Below, piece after piece: positions 18,063-27,935 of a stretch of DNA of 64,000 bases. The position numbers and the translations under genes were made by a program. This DNA comes from Azorinus chamasolen (Eukaryota; Mollusca; Bivalvia; Cardiida; Solecurtidae). How positions within the stretch are numbered: the stretch's first letter is position 1; every line of letters begins with the position of its first letter. The notes under the pieces are model-generated. The model ran no database searches and was not told the origin of the DNA. It was given only the letters and a program-made list of their open reading frames with translations. Location: the NCBI GenBank assembly GCA_963576725.1, contig OY755237.1:67510972-67574971 (forward strand). The letters run 5' to 3'.

Positions 18063-18135
18063 GGGGAATTAGCTCAAGTGGTAGAGCGCTCGCTTAGCAT
18101 GTGAGAGGTACCGGGATCGATACCCGGATTCTCCA
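18063..18135 (+). tRNA. tRNA-Ala (AGC)
   Basis: Identical to the reference; AATATTTTTATG follows. With 17613 (minus strand) and flanks it forms a larger inverted repeat (17500-17760 against about 17985-18200). Confidence 0.97.
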
Positions 18136-18295
18136 AATATTTTTATGATAATTCACGCACCAAAATTTATTGAAGCAAACCATAGTTTATATTTGATGTG
18201 TAATATTTCAAATTCTATTTGCATATAAATGTATTTTGAAATATAAGATTTACATGTGGGTTTGATATATTTACATGTACGATAAAAATAAAAAA

Positions 18296-18354
18296 TATCG
18301 ATCCTGTACCTCTCACATGCTTAGCGAGCGCTCTACTACTTGAGCTAATTCCCC
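18296..18354 (-). pseudogene. tRNA-Ala fragment, 3' end lost
   Basis: GGGGAATTAGCTCAAGTAGT to CAGGATCGAT; the T arm is cut after the B-box start. The flank 18355-18395 (TTGTTGATACCGAGGCACTT) is the start of a fourth copy of the two-tRNA spacer. Confidence 0.8.
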
Positions 18355-18397
18355 ATTTGTTGATACCGAGGCACTTCTACAAAGTGTGGACCCAGTG

Positions 18398-18554
18398 TAG
18401 ACCCATTTTAGAAAGTAAAGAAACATATCGGTCAAATTAATTTAGCAAACAGAGCAGACCCTGATCAGACGGCTCCTATAGGAGCCGTCTGATCTGGGTC
18501 TACTCTATTTGCAAATGCATGAAAAGGTGTTTATATGAGGGAAAGGGGTTAAAA
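18398..18554 (+). mobile_element. PAL-E1, left part lost
   Basis: TTAGAAAGTAAAGAAACATA, then a near-perfect hairpin centred at about 18482 on GCTCCTATAGGAGC. The end is GGGAAAGGGGTTAA. Confidence 0.8.
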
Positions 18555-18774
18555 TTAATTCAATACACGTTCACTGTAGGCAAATTAATATCTCCAATGG
18601 CAGTTTGGAGGAAAAAGTTTTGTAAATGCTATTTATTCCCCAGTTGTGTCTTATCAGTGCCTAATTTTCATTAGAATAGATTATAACAAAATAGGAACCA
18701 ATTAATCTTGTATATTTCAATAGCAGTATGTAATAGGTGATAGTAGCACCATTCGAAGATTTACGATGTACCAG

Positions 18775-18834
18775 TGGGAGGCTAGCTCAAGTGGTCGATC
18801 ACCCGAGGTACCAGGATCGCTACCCGGATTCCCA
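18775..18834 (+). pseudogene. tRNA-Ala fragment without anticodon
   Basis: GGCTAGCTCAAGTGGTCGAT joins CCCGAGGTACCAGGATCGCT; the anticodon arm is deleted and the B box mutated. Confidence 0.75.
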
Positions 18835-19002
18835 GTGATTTAACGTATTTTTTTGTCAGTTTAAATTCAATAATTAAACTTTTAGGCTCAATGTAAGTCC
18901 TTCATTATCTGTTTATCAGAAAAAAACATATAGATGCACTTTATGAAGAACATTTATCTTTGCAATTATGTTTGTAAGGCTTACCCTTAATTGTGTATAC
19001 AA

Positions 19003-19195
19003 TACACTCTGTCCAAAGCGGCCATTTATTTATTGCACCTATGAATATTAAAACAACAGGCAGTTGCTTAATGCATGGTAAAAGTAATGCAGAAATATCC
19101 TATTGGAAATTTCTGCATTACTTTTGACCTGCATTAAGCTCTACCACCGACCTTACCAACCCGTTATTGGACCTCTTTTTGAGGGCCGCCTAAGA
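19003..19195 (+). mobile_element. PAL-D element
   Basis: ACACTCTGTCCAAAGCGGCC at the left. A near-perfect hairpin AAAAGTAATGCAGAAAT ... ATTTCTGCATTACTTTTGAC has centre ATCCTATTGGAA-like, off the family consensus. Confidence 0.7.
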
Positions 19196-19332
19196 TATGT
19201 TCAGCTGTGTCTACATATTCGGGGACTGATTGCAAGGCTGTACTATCAACGTTATTCAACCATTAGAATTGAATATAACTACTGTTTTAAAATTGTAAAA
19301 ACAAATCTTTTATTATTTTAGATAAATACTAT

Positions 19333-19400
19333 CAGAGTATCAAATAGTTTGGACCCCAGTGTTACTCGGCGTCTCATCTGGATCTAAACTGTTTGCAAAG
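19333..19400 (+). mobile_element. PAL-G core, left arm shortened
   Basis: CAAATAGTTTGGACCCCAGT joins GTTACTCGGCGTCTCATCTG; the left arm lost the GAGACGCCGA half. Confidence 0.6.
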
Positions 19401-19422
19401 GTTATCACGAGTACACGCTGTA

Positions 19423-19630
19423 TACAGTAGAATCTGTCTTAAGCGACCGTCAAAAGAGGTCCGATTATTAGTCTGCAAGACAGGAGGTATGTTAACGCAG
19501 GTCAAGACTAATGCAGAAAGCTCCTATAGGAGATTTCTACTTTACGTTTGCCCTGCATTAAGCAACCATCTGCTTTTCAAGATTCCTAGGTCCAATGAAT
19601 GAATGACCACTTAGGACAGGCTCTAATGTA
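19423..19630 (+). mobile_element. PAL-D element
   Basis: Complete: CAGTAGAATCTGTCTTAAGC at the left and GGACAGGCTCTAATGTA at the right. The centre is GCTCCTATAGGAGA. Confidence 0.8.
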
Positions 19631-20131
19631 TGTATTGCACTTTGCGCCCAAATCTCGTATAGGTAAACTACATGTAGGGAGATATACTAATATAATAAGT
19701 ACATATTCACAAAGATCCTTAGGAATAATACATCCATTGGGCAACTTCAGGAGAATAAGTATGTCTGTCTCAATCTGTAGTAAACTACGGATAAAATGTT
19801 CAACCAATGACTCTCAGAATAGTTAATAACATGCATCATCTATATTGTTTTCTACCGCGAGGGTAGTTTTTCATTCAGTGACCGTTATGAGAACAAGGGA
19901 TAATCAAGAATTTTCTTTACAAATTCTCTATTAGGAGCTTTATATAATAATTAATTAAAAATAAATAAAATAATAGATAAACTACAGCGCCGGATGAATA
20001 AGGTCTGCACGCCAATCAATGCCTTGCTACTGACTTATATGTGAAGACATGAGTGTTTGGTCATGGCACCAACTGTAGACTTAGAACTATACTGTTCCAT
20101 GTGCATTTTACAAGTAAAATATGTATTAGTG
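19631..20131. other. No recognised feature
   Basis: AT-rich DNA with an A/T-only block at 19945-19980. Overlapping short open frames of 73-75 codons on both strands have no recognisable domain. Confidence 0.4.
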
Positions 20132-20337
20132 TAGTAAAACATCTCTATAACGACCATTAAATTACATCAAGTATTTTATGTTAAAGGCATGTGGATGCTT
20201 AAAGCAAGGTGAAAGTAAAACAGAACGCTCCTATAGGAGCGTTCTGTTTTACTTTCACCTTGCTTTAAGCAATCACCTGCCCAAAATACCAACTAATTAA
20301 CGCAATTTAGTGGTCGTTATAGAGGGGATTTACTGTA
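20132..20337 (+). mobile_element. PAL-C miniature element
   Basis: Perfect hairpin of about 33-bp arms (GCTTAAAGCAAGGTGAAAGT ...) around GCTCCTATAGGAGC. The left end is slightly decayed (TAGTAAAACATCTCTATAAC). Confidence 0.88.
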
Positions 20338-20355
20338 TAAGCCATTGTTATCAAT

Positions 20356-20422
20356 GAATTCAGCAAACTGCAGACCCTGATCAGAGGGCTCATTCGGGAT
20401 CCCTCTGGGTCTACACTGTTTG
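20356..20422 (+). mobile_element. PAL-I core
   Basis: CAGCAAACTGCAGACCCTGA ... CTCTGGGTCTACACTGTTTG, centre GGGCTCATTCGGGATCCC. No outer ends. Confidence 0.5.
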
Positions 20423-20605
20423 TCTTTGTCCTGTTTATGTACACTTGGGCCTAATGCATTAATTTCTAGAAACTATATATAAATTATGTATACGAGTTCA
20501 CGAAACAATGATATTTTTAATTGAACTTGGTTTGTTATGAAAGCTATAATGAACAGTGAACAATGATTTGTATAAAGGAAAGAATATTTTGTTTAGGAGA
20601 TACAT

Positions 20606-20678
20606 GGGGAATTAGCCCAAGTGGTAGAGCGCTCGCTTAGCATGTGAGAGGTACCGGGATCGATACCCGGATTCTCCA
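20606..20678 (+). tRNA. tRNA-Ala (AGC), D-stem variant
   Basis: GCCCAAG for GCTCAAG creates a C-A mismatch in the D stem. Everything else equals the reference. The flank downstream (ATTTATTTTGCCATAAATAG) is duplicated after the tRNA at 25094. Confidence 0.9.
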
Positions 20679-20870
20679 AATTTATTTTGCCATAAATAGC
20701 AGTATCCAATACATTAAAGTTCTAATTTAATGTTTTTATAAGCCTCTTCAAGATGTGTATGTGTGTGTATTACATAGAGCACTGTGCAAATTGAATCTGG
20801 TACATTTTAATGAAATGTAGTAGATATATGTTAGAAACGTGATTTAAAAACGTAGAAAATAAAAGGCACT
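20679..20870 (+). repeat. tRNA 3' flank shared with 25171-25310
   Basis: GCCATAAATAGCAGTAT, TTTTATAAGCCTCTT and GCAAATTGAATCTGGTACAT recur in both, so tRNA plus about 140 bp was duplicated. A short (TG)n lies at about 20754-20768. Confidence 0.7.
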
Positions 20871-20965
20871 CTCCAACATTAACGACCGATCGGACATACT
20901 TACCCGATGCCTTGATACAAACTATTTGCAGAAGTCATCACGTAAGTTATCATCGTGCTAAAGGG

Positions 20966-21207
20966 TTAACCCTTTCCCTATTCTATGTTTATTTCAAATT
21001 TCAATACCTACTGAATATTTAAGGACAAAATAGTTATAATGAAATATGGAAAGTGAAACATTGTAGCCATTTTTGAAAGTAAAGAAACACATCTATCAAA
21101 TTCCAATAGCAAACAGAGCAGACCCTGATCAGACAGCTCCTCTAGGAGCTGTCTGATCTGGGTCTACTCTGTTTGCATATGCGTTTTTATATGAGGGAAA
21201 GGGTTAA
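20966..21207 (+). mobile_element. PAL-E1 element (complete)
   Basis: Family description: same hairpin and right end as E2, but the left part is CCCTTTCCCTATTCTATG, TTTCAATACCTACTGAATAT, AAAATAGTTATAATGAAATA and TTTTTGAAAGTAAAGAAAC. TTAA lies on both sides, and the centre is GCTCCTCTAGGAGC. The left TTAA also ends an older fragment (GCTAAAGGG). Confidence 0.9.
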
Positions 21208-21383
21208 TTTCTTCCACTGCAATGGCAACCCCAATCCAAGTCCTACAGCCATAAAAAACCAAAAGAAGGAAACAATGCATTATTTGTAGCATACCTCAAA
21301 TGTCAATGGTGGATTCCTAAAATATGTACTATAAGGCGTTATGTAACATTGGCACTGTCGATTTACTTGGCTTTTCAAACATG

Positions 21384-21613
21384 TTAACCCGTTACCTCAA
21401 AGGCTAATTTTAGATACTACCTCCTTGAATAAATCTGCCAAAAAGGAGCATTTACTAGAGAAATGGATTTTTTTTAGAATTGTGTAGTTGGGAAACCATT
21501 GTGATAAATAGAGCATTTGTTCCTGTGGAGCAAATGCTCTATTTATCACAATGGTTTCAAACAGTGACTTTTACAGAGGCATCAAAAGGCATCAATATGA
21601 GGGAATGGGTTCA
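21384..21613 (+). mobile_element. PAL-F element
   Basis: Left TTAA; the right flank has an inserted base (TTCAA). The hairpin centre is shortened to GTTCCTGTGGAGC. Confidence 0.85.
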
Positions 21614-21631
21614 ATAAATTCAACGATGCCT

Positions 21632-21735
21632 CGATCTCGAAACCGCCCCGTTCTCGAAGTAGCCTCGTTTTGGAATCCTCGTTCTCGAAGCCTCGTTCTC
21701 GAAACCTCGTTTTCAAAGTCTAGCTCTCAAAACAT
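21632..21735 (+). repeat. Minisatellite of CCTCGTTCTCGAA units
   Basis: Six to seven imperfect 13-15-bp units of CCTCG(A/T)TCTCGAA(A/G), with TCTCGAA as the constant part. Unit length and sequence drift toward the right. Confidence 0.7.
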
Positions 21736-21749
21736 CGTTAACCCTTAAC

Positions 21750-22165
21750 TTAAACCCTTTAATCCACGGGGATGTATTTTTAATTTTTATGCCTTGTCAA
21801 ACAGAGTAGATTTGGACCAGACAGCTCCTTTAGTAGCCATCTGATCAGAGTCTGCTCTTGTTTTCTTATGGAATAATATAGATCTGATTCTACAGTTCCT
21901 GTCACGGCTAGGACTTATCTTGTCTATGTCTGATTACAAAAAATATAATTTATGACAATATTTCTTACATGGATATTCATGGAGTAACAATATTTCTTAC
22001 ATTATTATTATTATTATTATACCACATTTATATAGCGCTCTTTTCACACAGGATATGTGCGTTCAAAAGCGCTTCACAAAGATACATTTTATATACAAAA
22101 CAGGGTATATCCAATGTGTAATTATAGAACATTTAAAATAAAATATATTTAATACTTATATATAG

Positions 22166-22213
<48 letters not shown>

Positions 22214-22243
22214 TAAAAAATGGAGTAATGGAGTAACCGTTTA
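21750..22243 (-). mobile_element. PAL-E2 interrupted by a microsatellite-bounded repeat
   Basis: The left part runs from TTAAACCCTTTAATCCACGG through the hairpin (centre GCTCCTTTAGTAGC) to ATATTCATGGAGTAA near 21986. The duplicated tail GGAGTAATGGAGTAACCGTT with TTAA is near 22240. Confidence 0.6.
22003..22215. repeat. (ATT)n / (AAT)n bounded dispersed repeat
   Basis: (ATT)n at 22003-22020 and (AAT)n at 22165-22212 bracket ACCACATTTATATAGCGCTC and CAAAAGCGCTTCACAAAGAT. This AGCGCT...AGCGCTT block next to trinucleotide runs is a repeat type seen in many invertebrate genomes by my recollection; the family name is not assigned. Confidence 0.6.
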
Positions 22244-22401
22244 ATACACGAAAATGGCGAATTGCTTTTATTTACGCAAAAAGTCATGCACTTGTAGGAT
22301 AGGATGACAGTTATTCCCAGCAGGATATCACATTAATATTGGATGAAAGCACTGGGCCATGTACTTAATTATTATGGAAACAGCGAATCTGCAATTTACT
22401 T

Positions 22402-22470
22402 TTGCAAACAGTGTAGACAAATGAGACACCGTGTAACTCGACGTCTCATCAGGATACAAGCGGTTTGAGA
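22402..22470 (+). mobile_element. PAL-G core
   Basis: TTGCAAACAGTGTAGACAAA ... CATCAGGATACAAGCGGTTT, centre ACCGTGTAACTCGACGT. Mutated but recognisable. Confidence 0.5.
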
Positions 22471-22794
22471 CTGGTTACGTCTTTTCAGAAGAAACAGAAG
22501 ACAATATTTTGTGAAATCTGAAAAAAAGACCCAACATTTTCTTTCGACAAAAACCTGATCTGCATGCAAAATATTTTTTTTTTTATTATGTAATTGCATT
22601 TCAACTGAAGCGATTGACGAGTATGACATCAGAAACGTTTTTTCTAACTGTTTACGTGTTCACAACACTCATATCGTGTTACTTATGACTCCCCTATGGC
22701 CATGGTCTCTTAAATATTTTAAAAAATGATTAAACGAGGTACTAATATTACCGCTGAATTCTGTTTTGGTGTCATACTTATCAACCCACCAGAT

Positions 22795-22975
22795 CTACTG
22801 GAAAACCTGTCTACATCGATCATTCGAAATAAATCTAAAAAAAATTTAAGACAGGCGGAAGCGTAATGCAGGACGAAAGTTATGCAGAACGCTCCATTGG
22901 GAGTTTTCTGCATTACTTTCTGTCTGCATTTAGCAACCACCTGCTCTTATAGACGTTTTATCTATTATGGAGTCG
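22795..22975 (+). mobile_element. PAL-D element, degenerate ends
   Basis: The core GCGTAATGCAGGACGAAAGT ... CTTTCTGTCTGCATTTAGC has centre GCTCCATTGGGAGT. The left end is AAAACCTGTCTACATCGATC. Confidence 0.6.
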
Positions 22976-23033
22976 CTAGAGGCATACGCTAATGTTGTAA
23001 TGATGGTAATCTTCAACCCCTTTAATCAGAATT

Positions 23034-23162
23034 GTAGTACAGAAGAATAGAGCTCCTAGAGGAGTTTTATGCACGACTTTCACCCTGCATTAAGCTGCCA
23101 TCTGTTTTAAAGACCCGTAATAATACTTGTTTTAGAGTTCGAGTTATCGAGTTTTTACTGTA
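23034..23162 (+). mobile_element. PAL-A right half
   Basis: From AGCTCCTAGAGGAG through CACCCTGCATTAAGCTGCC to GAGTTTTTACTGTA. The left half is missing. Confidence 0.6.
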
Positions 23163-23261
23163 TAATAATCATAGTTCCATGCAGATACTTTGGTAAGTTA
23201 AAATATTAAATATTTTCAAGTATAACGTCTTTATTTCTCCACCAAACACTATGCTGTTATA

Positions 23262-23628
23262 TATACAATACAATACAATATAATACACTACACTACACTA
23301 CACTACACTACACTACACTACACTACAATACAATACAATACAATACAATATAATACACTACACTACACTACACTACACTACACTACAATACAATACAATA
23401 CAATACAATACAATACAATACAATATAATACAATACACAATACAATACAATACAATACAATACACAATACAATACAATACAATACAATACAATACAATAT
23501 AATACAATACAATACAATACAATACAATACAATACAATACAATACAATACAATACAATACAATACAATACAATACAATACAATACAATACAATACAATAC
23601 AATACAATACAATACAATACAATACAAT
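23262..23628. repeat. (TACAA)n pentanucleotide satellite
   Basis: About 365 bp of ACAAT units with two inner blocks of CACTA units (about 23287-23327 and 23355-23388). Open frames through it are repeat artefacts. Confidence 0.95.
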
Positions 23629-23712
23629 TTATTTCAGCATTAAACATTACAAGAATGTTCTTTAGCCTACAATACATACATAATTTTATATAACTTATTT
23701 GAAAAACTGCCG

Positions 23713-23757
23713 AGTGTCAAACAACTTGGATTCCGATGAGACGCCGAGTTGTCCAGG
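23713..23757 (+). mobile_element. PAL-G left half
   Basis: TGTCAAACAACTTGGATTCC then GATGAGACGCCGAGTT; the right arm is absent. Confidence 0.55.
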
Positions 23758-23929
23758 TCATAACAGTTCACAAATGCAGTTCAGACCAAACAGGTTACGG
23801 GCAAATGCCTTTTATACATATAGATTTAATATGCAACAGTAATGCACTTTATTTCAGATGTGTGTTTCACTTTAACTAATTATTATTTCCTGACCAACAA
23901 TATCATTATAAAAGCAGGCAGGTAATCAA

Positions 23930-24002
23930 GGGGAATTAGCTCAAGTGGTAGAGCGCTCGCTTAGCATGTGAGAGGTACCGGGATCGATACCCGGATTCTC
24001 CA
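23930..24002 (+). tRNA. tRNA-Ala (AGC)
   Basis: Identical to the reference. TTATTTTGC and ACTTTTTTAC follow. Confidence 0.97.
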
Positions 24003-24680
24003 AAACGTTATTTTGCAAGACTTTTTTACTAGATAAGTTGTGCCATCTTACTAAAGCTTCGAATATTGTATTTGTTGGTCAGATTTTTAATCTAATCTAC
24101 GAAATTTTTTGAAATCTATTCTACGAAATGAGGCTAACGCTGATAAGCGACTCATAGGGTGTGCTGTTACAATACAATGAAAATAATGCTTACAAGCCAT
24201 TTCCCGACAGAATGTATTTGTTCAGCTAAATATTATCGCTATCCGGATACTGCTAAATTCTTTAAAAGGAGCCTCCTTTTTAGAAACGGGGATTTTGTAC
24301 GGAAAACAGCGGACATCTTCGGCCAGGTTCTGAATGCCTGATTTGAATCTTACGACAGATTCCTGTCAATGTCGAACACTGTTACGTTGGTTTCCGCAGC
24401 AATCCATTTTTCTAATTTTCACGACACAAACAACCATTTACTAACCGTGCTGTTTAATGTTAAGTAAGTGTTAAGGTACATGGATTCTGATTCTGAAGTC
24501 AGTTTGAAACACAAAATTTGCGGAAATTTGCGCAGCCTACATCTTGAAAAGGGATGTCAATCTGGAAAAAGAACAAATGATTAACTTATATAATGACAAA
24601 TTTAATATTTTTCAAACATGCGGAACAATTCTTCTTTTTTGGCAGGATTCTCCTTAAAAAATGAAAATTACATTCGTGTT
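24003..24680. other. Apparently single-copy DNA, no gene recognised
   Basis: The longest stretch in this half without PAL elements. It holds a short dyad AAAAGGAGCCTCCTTTTT near 24264 and a near-duplicate TCTACGAAAT pair at about 24099-24130. The 60-codon frame at 24159 has no recognisable domain. Confidence 0.45.
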
Positions 24681-24791
24681 TGTATTTGGAGCCTTCTGCA
24701 TGACTGTCACCTTGAATTAAGCTGTACTATATTCGTAATGTCGTTATTTTAATTATTAACGCTTCATAATATGTGCGATCATAAAAACATT

Positions 24792-24891
24792 TTGAGAATC
24801 CGGGTTTCTATCCCGGTACCGCTCACATGCATAGAAAATATTATTACATGTATATGCTGAACGACCGTTCTATCGCTTGAGCTATATCCCC
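24792..24891 (-). pseudogene. tRNA-Ala pseudogene with ~27-bp insertion
   Basis: The acceptor, T arm and D arm are recognisable (GGGATATAGCTCAAGCGATA; GAAACCCGGATTCTCAAA), but the anticodon region is replaced by AT-rich sequence with TTACATGTATATG. It is the left partner of two-tRNA unit copy 3. Confidence 0.75.
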
Positions 24892-25093
24892 TTCGTTCAT
24901 ATACATGTACTGATAAATTTTATTGTAGATCCAGTTCATTCGCCACGTTGGAATGGAAGATCGGGATAAGGGTCAGTGGCTGATTTTGATCAATACTATA
25001 TGAAAAGTCAAGCGAATAAACCCATGTCAGTGGACAAGGGACCAATTGCCAAAGAGTTATCAGGTTGGTACAAGATGGGCGTTACAAAGGTAT
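24892..25093. repeat. Spacer of two-tRNA inverted unit, copy 3
   Basis: CCAGTTCATTCGCCACGTTG, TTGATCAATACTATATG and CCATGTCAGTGGACAAGG align to copies 1 and 2. Most diverged of the three. Confidence 0.7.
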
Positions 25094-25170
25094 GGGGAAT
25101 TAGCTCAAGTGGTATCTAGAGCGCTCGCTTAGCATGTGAGAGGTACCGGGATCGATACCCGGATTCTCCA
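25094..25170 (+). tRNA. tRNA-Ala (AGC) with 4-nt D-loop insertion
   Basis: GTGGTATCTAGAGCG for GTGGTAGAGCG makes it 77 nt. All stems, the anticodon and both promoter boxes are intact, but the D loop is too long for normal Ala tRNA. It may be a pseudogene. AATTTATTTGCC follows. Confidence 0.7.
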
Positions 25171-25320
25171 AATTTATTTGCCATAAATAGCAGTATATAC
25201 ATTTGATTTAATGTTTTCATAAGCCTCTTGATAATTTGTGTGTGTGTTTATAACATAAAACATCGTGCAAATTGAATCTGGTACATATTAATGAAATGTG
25301 CCTTAGAAATGTTGTTTCTC
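25171..25320 (+). repeat. tRNA 3' flank, second copy of 20679-20870
   Basis: See the 20679 entry; this copy has small deletions and a shorter TG run. Confidence 0.7.
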
Positions 25321-25516
25321 CTATTATTTATTTTACTGAATTGATAATGCGTACTGATTGAATTTCAGCTGCCTTCTCAATATTTAGTTAGAAACAGTCC
25401 ACTAGACGTCACTTTGTACTATCTAATTTAAATTGGATCTAACCAGTGTAGTGTATGATTGGTTAATGTCTGCATGTATACGCGACATGCAGTCACATGA
25501 ATAAATGCATTAGGCC

Positions 25517-25717
25517 TTAACTTGGTGAATATTTATGTAAGAAATACTTGTAATTACATTGTACTGTATGAATATTTATTAGCTGTATTTCATTTTATAA
25601 TGACACATGTTCACAGAAATTGTAGATGATCAGATCTGTTATAATATCACAATCAAACAGGACAGGCCCTGTGCAGTCAGCTTCTACAGGTGTTGTATGT
25701 ATGGAGTAAAGGATTAA
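25517..25717 (+). mobile_element. PAL-E2, hairpin damaged
   Basis: TTAA at both ends. The left block GAATATTTATGTAAGAAATA is clear; the hairpin retains only CAGGCCCTGTGCAGTC and TTCTACAGG. Confidence 0.65.
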
Positions 25718-25749
25718 AGGGCACTAAAAACATGCAACTAAAATGTCAG

Positions 25750-25812
25750 TCAGTTTGGATTCCAATGAGACAAGGAGTTACTGAACGTCTTATGTGGACC
25801 TAAGCTGTTGGA
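25750..25812 (+). mobile_element. Degenerate PAL-G core
   Basis: CAGTTTGGATTCCAATGAGA ... CGTCTTATGTGGACCTAAGC. Confidence 0.5.
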
Positions 25813-25816
25813 CATT

Positions 25817-26249
25817 ACCAATGAATATTCATGACATCATGGTTATAAGTACATTAACCCCCTCTAATACGGCCACCAAAAATGGGCATAATTCTGGGTG
25901 GCAGAGGCAGGTGGTAGCTTAATACAGGACGAAAGTTATGCAGAAAGCTCCTATAGGAACTTTCTGTATAACTTTCGTCCTGTATTAAGCAGCCATCTGC
26001 TTTAAACGACGCCAGTGGGTGTTTATTAAGTGGTCATATTAGCGGGGTTTTACTGTACATGTAGAGTAATTATTACAATAAAACACAGAAACAGGAAATT
26101 GTGGCCATGGCATACAGGAACTATATACATGTAATCCCGCAAGCAAAAATAGCAGACCCTGATCAGACGACTCCTCTAGGAGCCGTTTGATCTGGGTCTT
26201 CTCTGTCTGCTGAGGCGTAGAAAGGTGTATTTAAGGAGTAAGAGCTTAA
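25817..26249 (+). mobile_element. PAL-E2 interrupted by a PAL-B
   Basis: The left piece ACCAATGAATATTCATGACA is at 25817-25849. The right piece, CACAGAAACAGGAAATTGTG plus hairpin (centre ACTCCTCTAGGAGC), ends GAGCTTAA at about 26249. Confidence 0.65.
25850..26057 (+). mobile_element. PAL-B nested in PAL-E2
   Basis: TA flanks are present. The hairpin centre is GCTCCTATAGGAAC. The left end reads CATTAACCCCCTCTAATACG. Confidence 0.82.
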
Positions 26250-26275
26250 AGGTTAAACGATTCACATTTTACTAC

Positions 26276-26348
26276 GGGGAATTAGCTCAAGTGGTAGAGC
26301 GCTCGCTTAGCATGTGAGAGGTACCGGGATCGATACCAGGATTCTCCA
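26276..26348 (+). tRNA. tRNA-Ala (AGC), T-stem variant
   Basis: CCAGG for CCCGG in the 3' T stem leaves one mismatch. Other elements equal the reference. The first strong T run is CTTTTTTC, 18 nt downstream. Confidence 0.85.
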
Positions 26349-26899
26349 AGTATATTGTATATGCATTACTTTTTTCTTTTATAAATTTATACTTATATAC
26401 ATGTATATAAAATGCAGTGCCATTCTTTGAAAATGTGACTCTGATAATTTCAAACAATGCAGACTAAGACGAATCCGCTGAGGATTGTCAGATGTCACTG
26501 TTTTTCTGTCACGAACATACTCAATGTTCCGTTCACTGCAGAAGCAAAATGTGCATACATCGATCATACGTTCTATTTCAACACGACATAATCCGTGTTT
26601 ATCCGTGTCTAAACTGTTTGATAATACTCCAGTGTATATTTTTCGTGACGTACAGTAATTATGATTATGTTGGAGATTCTTTATTAGGCTAGTGAAGGTT
26701 TTGATATGGCTATGCATGGTTGCACAGTATTACGAAATGCATGAGTATATTGTTTTTGTTTTTGCTTAAATTCACCAAACCATCTCATGTTATCTGGTAA
26801 CAAAAATAGTTAGAAATAATTATCGTTTTATCAGTTTCATAATTATCAAATTAATGCAACGTTTCACAAGACTTTTATAGCTAAAGATGGAGAACAACT
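26349..26899. other. No gene recognised; trace of a PAL core
   Basis: CAAACAATGCAGACTAAGAC near 26450 resembles half of a PAL-I/J hairpin. Open frames of 112 and 66 codons on opposite strands overlap here and show no domain. Confidence 0.35.
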
Positions 26900-26972
26900 G
26901 GGGAATTAGCTCAAGTGGTAGAGCGCTCGCTTAGCATGTGAGAGGTACCGGGATCGATACCCGGATTCTCCA
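26900..26972 (+). tRNA. tRNA-Ala (AGC)
   Basis: Identical to the reference. The terminator AGTTTTTAC follows. Confidence 0.97.
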
Positions 26973-27089
26973 TTCAAAGTTTTTACTCAAGAAGTATCAT
27001 TGTGTTTAAGAATGAGTGAACAGTTTTAAACTAGAAAATGAAATACGTTTGATACAGATCGTGTATGTTACCCTCTCGATGTTAAACAC

Positions 27090-27345
27090 TTTATCGTATA
27101 AATACCCTTTTGGTGCCGGTACAAACAGATTAGACTCAGAGTCCTGCAGGAGCCGTCTGATCAGAATTTGCGCCTTTTGCTCATGGAATTATATAGATGT
27201 CATATTATATAGGTCTGAATTTACAATATCTGCTATGGCCATGCATTCCTGTGTTTACATGTCATTAATATAAATCAGCTAATCTTTACGTTGTATATTC
27301 TTAATGACATTATTTCTTACACGAATATTTAACATGTAACTGGTA
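27090..27345 (-). mobile_element. PAL-E2, ends decayed
   Basis: ACAAACAGATTAGACTCAGA ... GATCAGAATTTGCGCCTTTT, with left-arm loss at the centre (GTCCTGCAGGAGCC). The tail is ACATTATTTCTTACACGAAT. Confidence 0.6.
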
Positions 27346-27391
27346 CGTTTACAAATAAGTCTGCAGATGATGTTTGGATGGCTTTTGAGAA

Positions 27392-27765
27392 TTAACCCTT
27401 TGCCTTATACAAACGTCTTTTTAACCCTTAGCTTGCTGTTCACGTCAATATACATACCTGTAAATAGTGAAGACACAGATGAGACAGCTCCTGCAGGAAC
27501 TGTCTCATCAGGGTCTGCACTATTTACAAGTTGATTGTGCATCCAGTGCACTCTACAGCAGTGATTGCAAAGAGAAATAATTGCAGACAGTGAATATATA
27601 TGTAATTATACAACAGGGCATAGGTAAAGAAGAAGAACTGTTTTTTTAATTCAGCAAGAGAACGGTTAACGTTTGCAAATAGAGAAGATCCTGATATGGC
27701 GACTCCTCGTGGAACCGTCATACCAGGGTCGCTTTCTTCGGGTTTTCACAACGGACACATAAATC
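27392..27765 (-). mobile_element. PAL-E2 hosting a PAL-H
   Basis: The left piece TTAACCCTTTGCCTTATACA with AACGTCTTT stops at TTAA 27421. The right piece CGTTTGCAAATAGAGAAGAT plus hairpin (GACTCCTCGTGGAACC) starts after TTAA 27669. Removing PAL-H and one TTAA gives a continuous E2. Confidence 0.75.
27421..27669 (+). mobile_element. PAL-H element, copy 2, nested in PAL-E2
   Basis: 249 bp between TTAA sites, the same length as copy 1 at 15054. The ends CCCTTAGCTTGCTGTTCACG / CAGCAAGAGAACGG agree. Copy 2 has A-for-C in GAAGACACAG. Confidence 0.88.
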
Positions 27766-27799
27766 AGGCGTTCATCTACAATGATAAATTATCAGTAAA

Positions 27800-27935
27800 T
27801 GAATAGCATATTATTTCATAGGCCAACAAAGCAAACGCTGATCAAGCGGCTCTTACAGGGGCCGTCTTATCTAGGTCCACTCTGTTTGCAAATGCGTGGA
27901 CATGCGTTTAGGGCCTATATGAAGCAAAGGGTTAA
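27800..27935 (+). mobile_element. PAL-E right part
   Basis: AAAGCAAACGCTGATCAAGC ... TATCTAGGTCCACTCTGTTT; the end is GCAAAGGGTTAA. The left arm lacks AGAGCAGACC. Confidence 0.6.

Noticed and set aside
23373..23677. Frames encoding repeated YCIVL
   Set aside because: Direct translation of the (TACAA)n repeat in three frames.
26379..26717. 112-codon minus-strand frame
   Set aside because: No recognisable domain, overlaps another open frame on the opposite strand and contains a PAL-core trace.
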